Assembly: GCA_028822955.1 (NCBI GenBank)
Contig: JAPKCL010000093.1
Span: 1-6,715 of the forward strand
Source of the DNA: Candidatus Poseidoniaceae archaeon
Lineage (GTDB): Archaea; Thermoplasmatota; Poseidoniia; Poseidoniales; Poseidoniaceae
Direction: 5' to 3'
DNA: 6,715 nt
The notes under the pieces were generated by a model. The model was not told the DNA's origin. It ran no database searches and saw only the letters and a list, made by a program, of their open reading frames with translations. The position numbers and the translations under genes are program-made. This document shows, piece after piece, positions 1 to 6,715 of the stretch. Position 1 is the stretch's first letter. Each line of letters starts with the position of its first letter.

Positions 1-2908
1 AAACCAAGCGTTCTAAGTGTGCTACGAGACGTTTCACGAACTTATTTGGTGCATACTGTTGGATTTTATCCCACCATGAACCCTCCTCTTTGCAAGTGAG
101 TAATGCATGTGCTTGGGCATCATTAAAACCGAGTATTGGCGAGCGAGCGAGCGATAAAGCAGCGTGACGAGAATGCGGGAAGGCAATCAATTCCAAACAA
201 GCGAGAAGTGGTGCAACAACAGGTCGTTGAAGCAATGCCCCCTGACGGTCTGCCATGACTGGTATTCCTCGTGATTGCAATCTCTGAATCAAATCCGGCA
301 TGTGTTTTCTGGAGTGGACGAGAATGATGATATCGTCAGGTCGGACATTTGATGCGTCATTTGAAAGTTCAGCATAGGTGGCTGATTCTGCATCCCAAAC
401 TCGAGTCCCGCTCTTTTGAATAAGCGCTTGTAAACGAGCAGCGATTAATTCGTTTTCTAGATGCGAGCGCTTTGCTTTCGGGTCGGCAAAGGTATCAATT
501 CGCTTTTCTAAATCAAAACTCGGAGGTTCAACACCAACTTGGAGAGGGACGAGCCATTCCAGTGTTCCCGAATTATCAGAATCTCGGGCTGGCCGAAGTT
601 GTTGAGGTTCTGCATGCCAATCGCCCGGTAAGACGTAGTGTCGTTGGTCGAATACATCGTCAAACATTCCGTTCATTGTACGCATTAAATTATGCAGTGA
701 ACGGTGGTTTGAGGTAAGGTCAATATGTCCGAGTATGCGTCGTTCTTTACGGATATCATCAACGAGGTGAAGCGAATCTTCGTCGTCATCAAAAGCGACA
801 CTCACGTGCTCCCACAATTTGGATTTGACGGATGCTCCTTCAATGCTCGAACCTTTGATGAATGATTCACCTGCACCAACTGGCCGAGGGTCTCGGCCTT
901 CCCCTTCACTTCGTAAGTGGCTCAAGCGAGGTTCGTTTTGTTCCAAAAGATTAGCTTGTTTAATCGCAGCGACTGTTCGTCGCATGACAGTGACTTCTGC
1001 TTGACGGAATCGATAGATACTTTGCTTCATATCCCCGACGATACAAACCGTTGGGTCCCAAGGCCCAAGTGGGCGTATTGGGTCATCTGATTCGAGTCTT
1101 CGGTGCCCCCATAGTCGGGCGAGAAGACGGAAATGAGCAGGGTTAGTATCTTGATATTCATCGATGATAAAAGCACGATATTGCCGTCGAATCGTTTGGA
1201 GTGTGAAGAAACGACGTTGTAAATCTTCGTAGCAGGATTGGTCGTCTCCTGCAAGACGCATAGCCCGAGAAATGTGCTGGTCAGACCATGGTTCATCTCC
1301 AAGATAGTCTAAGGCTTCAACGACAGGTGAAGGATAGACATGGCGGACGATATCTGGGCATCGGGCGAGTAATAAGTCTGCGACGAGTGTTTGGATATCA
1401 TCATAATCATGTACACCTTCATGCGCTTTTTGAAGTGTCAAGATATCTTGACAGCCGCGATGAACAAGTAACAAGTCATTCAGGACATTGGTTTGTAATT
1501 CGTGTGAAATACGTAGTCGTCCTTCTGGGGCAAGATCACTGAAGGTAGTCTCAACTTCTTGATGGCGAAGTTCACATTCAGCAGGCATATGTGGTAAATC
1601 TGTAATCGGGTCGAGTAAGAAAGCACTTCTTCCCAAGAGACAAACCAAACGACCAAGGCGGCTGTTGAGTTCTGTATTGAGGGACGCTGCGAGTCGTAAT
1701 GCCTGCTTTTCAACCTCATCTTTGTCTGTTTTAGATACTACTTTCGCGGCAGTTTTACCGAGTAAACCAGGATGCCATCCAGCACAATAGCGGGCTTGAG
1801 GGAGTCCACCCTTCGGGAAATAATTCGGTTCATCGTTTTCTAATTGATTCGTTGTCGTTCCGGCAAAAGCGACTTGCCAAACCCATTGTAAACAAGCACT
1901 TGGCTCAACTGGCAAGGGTTCCCGTGCCAAAGCAGTCAAGTGATTGAAACGAGTGAGCGTTGAATTAATCGCAGTTTCACAAGCCAAAACATAGTGAGTT
2001 GAATGAGCGAGATATACATCAGCCCATTGGGAGAGAATGAGTTGAAGATCTTGAGCAAATTCGACAACTTCATCTCGAACTGGTTCCAAAAACATGTCCA
2101 TGAGGACTTCATGTGGTAATGGCCCGACTCCCGACCAAGGTGAGCCAAGCAGTTTAGCACGAGCAAGCATTGCCCGATATGCTTCTTCGACAAACAAGGA
2201 TTTGCCTAACATCCCGCTGAGAACAACTGCAGAATGCTCTTGGCCACCGAGGAGCACCGCCAAACGGTCACGTGCTTCTATGAACGCTCCAATATTTCCG
2301 CGCACACCAGCCTCATGAGCGTCATTAATCGTACGAATTCGCCATGCGGAATGGAGTGTTTCCTGAACTAAAAGTGGAGACCTTTCCTCGGATATTTGTT
2401 CTCGGCTTGGATGAACTGCAACTAAATCCAAATGCGGTGATACCAATTGGGAAAGGAACGCGTCAATCGTTGAGATCGGTGCTTCATCGAGAGCAGACAT
2501 CAAAGTTTCAATATCTCCTTCTCGGAGTCGCGGGTCAAATATTCCTTCATCATCACCTGCTTTCACTTGGGATGCTCGACTTTGTCCAACACGGTATCGG
2601 ATACGTGCTTTCAATTCTGCTGCTGCTTTTTTGGTAAAGGTGATGGCAACCACTTCACTGGGCAGCAAGCCTTTCCATTCATTTGGTGAAGTTCGCTGAC
2701 GAGGCGGTGCCCGTAAAAATCCGCTACTCTTTACTGATTCACGAGGACCATGTGGAAGAAGTTGGGTAGCGCGTTGTTCGGCTGAAAGAAGATGTTGAAC
2801 ATAGCGTTCGGCCATAACTGTAGTTTTACCCGTGCCTGCCCCAGCATCCAAAGCAATGTGTTTGTCAAGGTCTAAGCCAAGGCGTTGACTTCGATTGAAG
2901 CGAATCAT
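1..2908 (-). CDS. addA: AddA-like UvrD/Rep (SF1A) DNA helicase subunit, partial (3' end beyond the window)
   Basis: The frame stays open from the ATG at 2908 to the left edge, giving 969 codons with no stop. Helicase motifs appear in order: Q motif (FNRSQ, Q8); motif I LDAGAGTGKTT (K28); motif Ia ITFTKKAAAELKARI (89-103); motif Ib STIDAF (146-151); a conserved HDYDDI (500-505); motif II IDEYQDTN (D583, E584); motif III VGDMKQSIYRFR (624-635); motif IV LTSNHRS (731-737). A segment around 858-935 (DDIIILVHSR onward, with SRGIPV) is the domain-2 region seen in AddA/RecB. Motifs V and VI, and a possible C-terminal RecB-type nuclease, would lie past the window, so nuclease activity cannot be judged. 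The expected role is the ATP-driven 3'-to-5' translocating motor of the complex. Compared with B. subtilis AddA there are two apparent insertions, about residues 42-84 and 645-725. The start is supported by a strong Shine-Dalgarno site and an ATGA overlap with addB. An AdnA or RecB label is possible until the C terminus is seen. Confidence 0.92.
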   Translation of the reverse strand, partial: MIRFNRSQRLGLDLDKHIALDAGAGTGKTTVMAERYVQHLLSAEQRATQLLPHGPRESVKSSGFLRAPPRQRTSPNEWKGLLPSEVVAITFTKKAAAELKARIRYRVGQSRASQVKAGDDEGIFDPRLREGDIETLMSALDEAPISTIDAFLSQLVSPHLDLVAVHPSREQISEERSPLLVQETLHSAWRIRTINDAHEAGVRGNIGAFIEARDRLAVLLGGQEHSAVVLSGMLGKSLFVEEAYRAMLARAKLLGSPWSGVGPLPHEVLMDMFLEPVRDEVVEFAQDLQLILSQWADVYLAHSTHYVLACETAINSTLTRFNHLTALAREPLPVEPSACLQWVWQVAFAGTTTNQLENDEPNYFPKGGLPQARYCAGWHPGLLGKTAAKVVSKTDKDEVEKQALRLAASLNTELNSRLGRLVCLLGRSAFLLDPITDLPHMPAECELRHQEVETTFSDLAPEGRLRISHELQTNVLNDLLLVHRGCQDILTLQKAHEGVHDYDDIQTLVADLLLARCPDIVRHVYPSPVVEALDYLGDEPWSDQHISRAMRLAGDDQSCYEDLQRRFFTLQTIRRQYRAFIIDEYQDTNPAHFRLLARLWGHRRLESDDPIRPLGPWDPTVCIVGDMKQSIYRFRQAEVTVMRRTVAAIKQANLLEQNEPRLSHLRSEGEGRDPRPVGAGESFIKGSSIEGASVKSKLWEHVSVAFDDDEDSLHLVDDIRKERRILGHIDLTSNHRSLHNLMRTMNGMFDDVFDQRHYVLPGDWHAEPQQLRPARDSDNSGTLEWLVPLQVGVEPPSFDLEKRIDTFADPKAKRSHLENELIAARLQALIQKSGTRVWDAESATYAELSNDASNVRPDDIIILVHSRKHMPDLIQRLQSRGIPVMADRQGALLQRPVVAPLLACLELIAFPHSRHAALSLARSPILGFNDAQAHALLTCKEEGSWWDKIQQYAPNKFVKRLVAHLERLV
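139..154. repeat. short tandem repeat, four copies of GCGA
   Basis: Plus-strand GCGA is repeated four times without interruption inside the addA-like gene, where the minus strand encodes a SLARS segment near residue 920. The unit length is not a multiple of three, so slippage would shift the addA frame. Four copies is short, and it may simply reflect codon choice for Ser-Leu-Ala-Arg-Ser. Confidence 0.5.
2905..2908 (-). other. ATGA stop/start overlap coupling addB to addA
   Basis: The addB TGA stop (2907..2905) and the addA ATG start (2908..2906) share bases in a single ATGA. This arrangement is typical of translational coupling by ribosome re-initiation and fits subunits needed in a fixed ratio. 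It also supports both gene boundaries. The coupling itself is inferred. Confidence 0.9.
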
Positions 2909-5900
2909 TGCACCTCACCTCCCAGAGACGCTGAGGGACAAATTCGCCGTACTGTACAATAGGAACAATGGTCACCTGGAGTTGCGTTTACATGACCTTG
3001 GTGAGCTGTTTGGATCGCTCTTCCGGCCGTCCGAATACGTTCTGAAATCCAAGACCTGAAACCGTTTTGCGATGCAAAATCACTTCCTGGTTTACGGTGA
3101 TGTGTTTGGGCATATGATGTTCGTTCTCCAAGTTCACTTTCACCAATATACTGGAGGATGGATGTATCGAGTTCTACATAATGCGTAGTTGATTCACCAA
3201 TTTCAGTTACCCCGATACCGACGACACGGTCGCCTGGATGGCTCTGCTCCCACGCTCGCGCATAAAGTCCAAGTTGAACTTCATCAAACATTCCTTTCCG
3301 GTGACGGTTACCCTTGTTTTTTGGTTTTGGCCCGTTCACTGTTTTCAAATCACGAATAATAATCAAGCGATTAGCAGGGTGAGGCTCTTTCAATTCAAGT
3401 GGGAGTATCGTTGAAATCGAGGTATTGGCAAGAACTCCATCGGCGACTGCTTGTTCATGTTGTTGTTTGCTAAGTACAAGGGCATCAACTCGGTCGATTC
3501 GGCCGGACAAATTAATTTGAATTGGTATACCTGCGTCATCAAAGCCATTTATTTTTACATGCCCGGTCTTTCCTTCATTCAACATCCATTCACAAGCCAA
3601 AGGTGCTGATGATGTCAAGTCAAGGTCTGCCGAAATCATTCGCCCTAAACGGCCACTGGGTTCCAATTCAATCTCACCTTCAAGGTGCATTCGCCATTGG
3701 ACCGGGGTGACTCCAAGCATTTCTCTACAACGATGCACAGCTACGGCATCATTTCGTGCTAACCAAGGGACTTCGTTTTCAAGATAAGAGAGAACACTGC
3801 CCCAAAGTTCTGGAACTGTTTTCATTGGACCTTCGTGCAGTGGAAGTGGGTTGTCAACGGCTTCAGCGGCAGTAATAACTCCGTGCGCGCTCAACATTGC
3901 TGCTTCTGCATCGTGAATCATTGTACCTCGTGCCCGAGCATCGACATCTTCGCTTTGTTCATCTTCGGGTTCTGCTTTCAAACGTTTATTCATCCATGCC
4001 ATCCGTGGGCATTTGAGCCAGGATTGAAGACGACTTTGAGACCAAGCATCTCGCTTCATACCTGTTGATTCGAAACCGGTGGTGGCATTTAGAACTGAAC
4101 TTTGGAAATGAAGAGCAGGAAGTGGGCGGGGGTCAATTGCTGGACCTTTTGAGTTCGCATTCCGTTTGAGGCCAAGGTGTGGCCAATGTTGTTGTTGGCT
4201 TGAACCGACTTTGATTTGAGAACTTGAAGGTTGTAACACAAGTCCATCTACGCTCAACAGGTGTTCTCGATTGTTCCAAGTGAAATACTCACCGTTTTCT
4301 AAGTCTTTCATTACCGGTTGTCGAAGGCTACGGTCCATTTGTATGGGAAGCTCATGCGCCATTGCTATGGCGGTTTGAGAGAGTACTCTACCCACAGGTT
4401 CTCCGCCCTCAAGCAATTCAAGCCCGAGTCGTTGACGTTCATCTCTGCCACGATGACCAGCGCGTTCTGCTATTGCCTTTCCTTCAAACATAGTCATCGT
4501 AAACGGTCGTGGAGTAAGCCAAACAAGGCCACCGCCATGCTCATCCTTTGTCCAGTGCCAACTGCGATGAAGTCGGCCTGTTTGATGTTCAGAATCTTGA
4601 ACAAAGGAGGGCGCAGGTTGGAAGGTTGCGAGTGAACCTTCGTGCCGGGTTTCAGTCAACCATTCCGATAAGGGCGCACTCGGGCCGCCGCCTTCTTCGG
4701 CACTGGTATCGAAGAAGACCACTTCTTGAGCAGCATTGAGAAGATGGCGGAGATGGTGACGGCCTTGACGAATGGCAAGATCGGAACTGAATAATCCTAG
4801 ATGGATTTGTGCAGGCGCATCAAGCCATGGTACTTTCGAAGTCTTCATCGACCATGAATGAACATCTAATCCTACCAGGAGAATCAAATCTGCTTCGACA
4901 CCATGGGCTTGTTCTGGAGTAAGAACTTGAATGGCCTTTCCGCGAGAGCGAGAGCGTGGTAATGAGGTATGAGCAAGGAGATGGTCGAAATATTCAACGA
5001 ACTGTGAACCGTTTCCAGGAACTGCATAGCCCGCTTTTTCAAGTAATTCTTGCGTCGATTTGTGAGATTCTCTCACGAGTTGTAGTCCGGCGAGCGACCG
5101 GTCGTGCTTTGCTGTACGATTGGAAAGTTCAATCCAATCGATACGGTTGTAAATCGTATCGAGCCATTCAATTCCGGATTTCGGGCGTGGGGGAAGGGGA
5201 AGGGCATGTTGTGTCGAACAGCCGAGAGGGCGTTTGTCGATTTTGGAAAGGGTTTCTTGGTCTACTAACGGCGCCCATGTTTCTGCAACACAATGTAACC
5301 ACCACTGCGTTTCTTCGAGAGCTTGGCGCGCACGCTTTTTGTTTTCCCCGAGTTGAGGAGTTGCCTGAGCCAGTGTAGCAAGCCATCTCAAAAGGGAACC
5401 TTGCCCTCCACGGACGTGAAAAGAACGAGCGATTTTTTCAAGAATATCTGAATGAGGTCGTGGTGACCATGAGGGTTCGCTTGGGTGGCTGATTTCCTCA
5501 ATTGCACCGTTGATTAAGGGGAGACTCTGATGTTCATACAATCCCCGAAGATGCTCAAGCGACCATGCATCCATCCCGCTACCAAGTTTCATGGCTCGAG
5601 CGAGTCCAGCAACTGCGGGTATTTCTCCGAGTGCTTTCTGTTCAATACCACATTGATACCCCAGAGATTCAAGACGTGAATGCCATTGAGTTTGATTGGC
5701 ATCTGCAGCACCATCGATAATGAGGACTCGTCCGTTTGAGTTGAGTCCGTAGGAACGCAGCAAATCGATTGCAGCATCCATCGAATGGATTCCGCGTTCC
5801 AACGTAACACGGTGAAGAGAAGTATTCCTCTCTTCGCCTCGCTTTGAACGCCAATGGGTTTCGGCCGGGGGTGTCCAAACTTCGTGTTCTGGAACCCAAT

Positions 5901-6663
5901 CAGGAAGTGTTGCCTGCGTCACATAGTCCCACTCAGCGTCAAAGAGGTAAGCACCGTGGTAACCAAGACGGAATGAACCCGCAGCACAAAGTTGGTGAAC
6001 AGGGCGTGTTTTCGAGAGGACTGTAAAAAAACTACGTTCGATTTCCGAGTAATCCGGCGCCGTATCTAAAACTACAATCCCAGTTACATCATTCAGCGTA
6101 AATGGAACATCAGAACTTGCTTCAAGAGCCTTCATCAGGCGCCCAAAGGCGTGATGCGGGTGAGTCCCACCTAACTTTTTTTCAAGGGCGCGGAGAAGCG
6201 TATCAAATTCTTTAGCACCAGGGTCGCCCTCCCATGACCAAGGATTGTTTAATTGGTGTAAAGTTCGATGGAGAGAAAGAATACGTTCGGTTTGGTAAGG
6301 TGACCACTTCCTTCCTTCGACAGCTGAAAACAACAACGGCAATTCTCCGCTTTCGGCAGCCTGTTTGGTATGGGCATGGATAACTGAAAAAACACCCGCA
6401 TCATTTCCAAATAATGGCGGCAGGCCAAGATCAAGCGTCAATAATTGAAGTAATCGTACAACAGTCAAATGGTGAGTTGTATCGACGGGTGAATTACTTT
6501 GGGCGAGTTTGAGCAAGGTTTGATTTCGACTTGCTTCATTTGGATGAAGAACCAGGATATTTTCAGCTGAACCATTCTCAAGAGCAGTGCAGAACCAAGG
6601 AGGAAGGTTATCCCCCGCAGCAATCGCTTCGAGCGTGAGTAGTGCATCGTTTCCCTCCTTCAT
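2905..6663 (-). CDS. addB: AddB-like subunit of a helicase-nuclease complex: P-loop-less helicase scaffold plus Fe-S PD-(D/E)XK nuclease
   Basis: This 1252-residue protein is close in size to known AddB proteins (B. subtilis AddB is about 1170). Residues 1-300 resemble a degraded helicase domain 1A: the Walker A position (around ILVLHPNEASRNQ) has no GxGKT, and the Walker B position reads VVLDTAPD (D200) instead of a DExxD box. Residues 578-669 match the helicase 2A-like block of AddB (IQVLTPEQAHGVEADLILL, then GLD at 598-600, ending in SEWL). The C-terminal nuclease is complete: GTMIH (H917), GRIDRVD (D1057, D1060), RDLKT (D1105, K1107) and QLGLY (Q1130, Y1134). Cys885 (KCP) and C1233-x2-C1236-x5-C1242 give exactly the AddB iron-sulphur pattern, in which the cluster ties the two ends of the nuclease together. 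From family knowledge, it should cleave single strands unwound by its AddA partner during double-strand-break resection in the cytoplasm. The first ATG after the in-frame TAG at 6684..6682 was taken as start; no other start codon lies between. RecC and AdnB are less likely: RecC has no active nuclease and AdnB retains a P-loop. Confidence 0.9.
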   Translation of the reverse strand: MKEGNDALLTLEAIAAGDNLPPWFCTALENGSAENILVLHPNEASRNQTLLKLAQSNSPVDTTHHLTVVRLLQLLTLDLGLPPLFGNDAGVFSVIHAHTKQAAESGELPLLFSAVEGRKWSPYQTERILSLHRTLHQLNNPWSWEGDPGAKEFDTLLRALEKKLGGTHPHHAFGRLMKALEASSDVPFTLNDVTGIVVLDTAPDYSEIERSFFTVLSKTRPVHQLCAAGSFRLGYHGAYLFDAEWDYVTQATLPDWVPEHEVWTPPAETHWRSKRGEERNTSLHRVTLERGIHSMDAAIDLLRSYGLNSNGRVLIIDGAADANQTQWHSRLESLGYQCGIEQKALGEIPAVAGLARAMKLGSGMDAWSLEHLRGLYEHQSLPLINGAIEEISHPSEPSWSPRPHSDILEKIARSFHVRGGQGSLLRWLATLAQATPQLGENKKRARQALEETQWWLHCVAETWAPLVDQETLSKIDKRPLGCSTQHALPLPPRPKSGIEWLDTIYNRIDWIELSNRTAKHDRSLAGLQLVRESHKSTQELLEKAGYAVPGNGSQFVEYFDHLLAHTSLPRSRSRGKAIQVLTPEQAHGVEADLILLVGLDVHSWSMKTSKVPWLDAPAQIHLGLFSSDLAIRQGRHHLRHLLNAAQEVVFFDTSAEEGGGPSAPLSEWLTETRHEGSLATFQPAPSFVQDSEHQTGRLHRSWHWTKDEHGGGLVWLTPRPFTMTMFEGKAIAERAGHRGRDERQRLGLELLEGGEPVGRVLSQTAIAMAHELPIQMDRSLRQPVMKDLENGEYFTWNNREHLLSVDGLVLQPSSSQIKVGSSQQQHWPHLGLKRNANSKGPAIDPRPLPALHFQSSVLNATTGFESTGMKRDAWSQSRLQSWLKCPRMAWMNKRLKAEPEDEQSEDVDARARGTMIHDAEAAMLSAHGVITAAEAVDNPLPLHEGPMKTVPELWGSVLSYLENEVPWLARNDAVAVHRCREMLGVTPVQWRMHLEGEIELEPSGRLGRMISADLDLTSSAPLACEWMLNEGKTGHVKINGFDDAGIPIQINLSGRIDRVDALVLSKQQHEQAVADGVLANTSISTILPLELKEPHPANRLIIIRDLKTVNGPKPKNKGNRHRKGMFDEVQLGLYARAWEQSHPGDRVVGIGVTEIGESTTHYVELDTSILQYIGESELGERTSYAQTHHRKPGSDFASQNGFRSWISERIRTAGRAIQTAHQGHVNATPGDHCSYCTVRRICPSASLGGEVQ
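2915..2922 (-). promoter_or_regulatory. Shine-Dalgarno site for addA inside the 3' end of addB
   Basis: Minus-strand GGAGGTGA is an eight-base perfect complement to the conserved 16S rRNA 3' end (UCACCUCC). A six-base spacer (GGTGCA) separates it from the addA ATG at 2908. It lies in the last codons of addB (encoding the GGE near the C terminus). It decides the addA start and shows that this organism uses Shine-Dalgarno initiation. Confidence 0.85.
6653..6660 (-). promoter_or_regulatory. Shine-Dalgarno-like AAGGAGGG just inside the addB start
   Basis: Minus-strand AAGGAGGG begins immediately after the assigned addB ATG (6663..6661) and encodes Lys-Glu-Gly. It sits five bases before another ATG at 6647, which is out of frame with addB and opens only a 60-codon frame that resembles nothing known. 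No in-frame addB start follows at a workable distance. The match to a ribosome-binding site is clear, but a function in this position is not established. It may be a chance product of a KEG-encoding start or part of an unusual initiation region. Confidence 0.4.
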
Positions 6664-6715
6664 CTTCGTCGCCCAGCACTACTACACTTGCCGACTGTTC
6701 TTGAAGCCTCTCGGT
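6660..6715 (-). CDS. possible 3' end of an upstream gene overlapping addB by ATGA
   Basis: Only 52 bases precede addB in the window. One minus-strand frame is open from the right edge for 17 codons, ends in an Arg-rich tail (AGRRR), and stops at a TGA (6662..6660) that overlaps the addB ATG as ATGA, the same junction type as addB/addA. That would extend the operon upstream. A second frame is also open (containing SVVVLGDEDEGGK) and stops only at 6610..6608 inside addB. The stretch is too short to decide between these or to exclude an untranslated leader. No product can be named. Confidence 0.25.
   Translation of the reverse strand, partial: REASRTVGKCSSAGRRR

Noticed and set aside
2344..2637. 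Plus-strand open frame of 97 codons with a hydrophobic Leu-rich C terminus that could suggest a membrane segment
   Set aside because: It is antisense to the addA frame between motifs Ia and Ib; the Leu-rich end is the complement of the Ala/Lys-rich motif Ia coding sequence (KKAAAELK).
1..2908. Frameshift or pseudogene in the addA-like gene
   Set aside because: One frame reads without a stop from 2908 to the window edge with all expected motifs in phase, so the gene is truncated only by the window boundary.
2905..4020. Cas4 or another CRISPR-associated Fe-S nuclease
   Set aside because: The cysteine pattern is shared with Cas4, but the domain is fused to an 880-residue AddB scaffold, sits in an operon with a UvrD-type helicase, and there are no direct repeats or other cas genes in the window.
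4956..5378. Plus-strand open frame of 140 codons, the longest on that strand
   Set aside because: It lies wholly antisense to the conserved addB frame, its translation shows no recognisable domain or motif, and antisense frames of this length are expected by chance within a 3.7 kb gene.
6465..6647. Alternative minus-strand gene starting at ATG 6647 after the AAGGAGGG sequence
   Set aside because: It gives only 60 codons without recognisable features and overlaps the N-terminal coding region of addB in another frame. The addB frame has the more natural protein sequence, so the site is kept only as an open question.
1..6663. Novel helicase-nuclease anti-phage defence pair
   Set aside because: Motif order, protein sizes, Fe-S pattern and the ATGA-linked gene order match the AddAB repair machinery closely. 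No defence-type accessory domains or mobile-element signs are visible.

Overview
The window is filled by a two-gene minus-strand operon for a double-strand DNA-end-processing helicase-nuclease of the AddAB (RecBCD-like) class. Reading with transcription (right to left), there is a complete addB-like gene at 6663..2905 (1252 aa). It is followed by an addA-like UvrD/Rep-family (SF1A) helicase gene that starts at 2908 and runs off the left edge of the window after 969 codons. The two genes overlap by the four bases ATGA. The second start is preceded by an excellent Shine-Dalgarno match buried in the end of addB, so the subunits are almost certainly co-transcribed and translationally coupled.

Layout: 1..2908 holds the 5' three quarters or so of the addA-like gene. 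Motifs Q, I, Ia, Ib, II, III and IV are visible; motifs V and VI and any C-terminal nuclease domain lie outside. 2905..6663 holds addB: a degenerate helicase-like N-terminal two thirds without a P-loop, then a C-terminal PD-(D/E)XK nuclease with all catalytic residues and the four cysteines of an AddB-type iron-sulphur cluster. 6664..6715 is only 52 bases, which may be the tail of another upstream minus-strand gene. No promoter, terminator, RNA gene, mobile element or CRISPR array is visible, and no stretch over 300 bases lacks a gene. All open frames on the plus strand are antisense shadows.

Working model, from knowledge of the family: AddA supplies the ATP-driven 3'-to-5' motor, and AddB supplies a structural helicase-like scaffold (Chi recognition in the characterised bacterial enzymes) plus a nuclease pinned by a 4Fe-4S cluster. 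The complex resects broken DNA ends for RecA/RadA-type recombination.

Organism: the sequence has moderate GC, Arg codons mainly CGN, a good Shine-Dalgarno site and compact overlapping genes. This fits a streamlined prokaryote. It could be an uncultivated bacterium, or an archaeon such as a marine group II euryarchaeote, but the window does not settle this. The locus looks like a divergent version of a known system rather than a new one. The most unusual points are extra insertions between conserved motifs in both subunits and a strong ribosome-binding-like sequence placed just inside, rather than before, the addB start.
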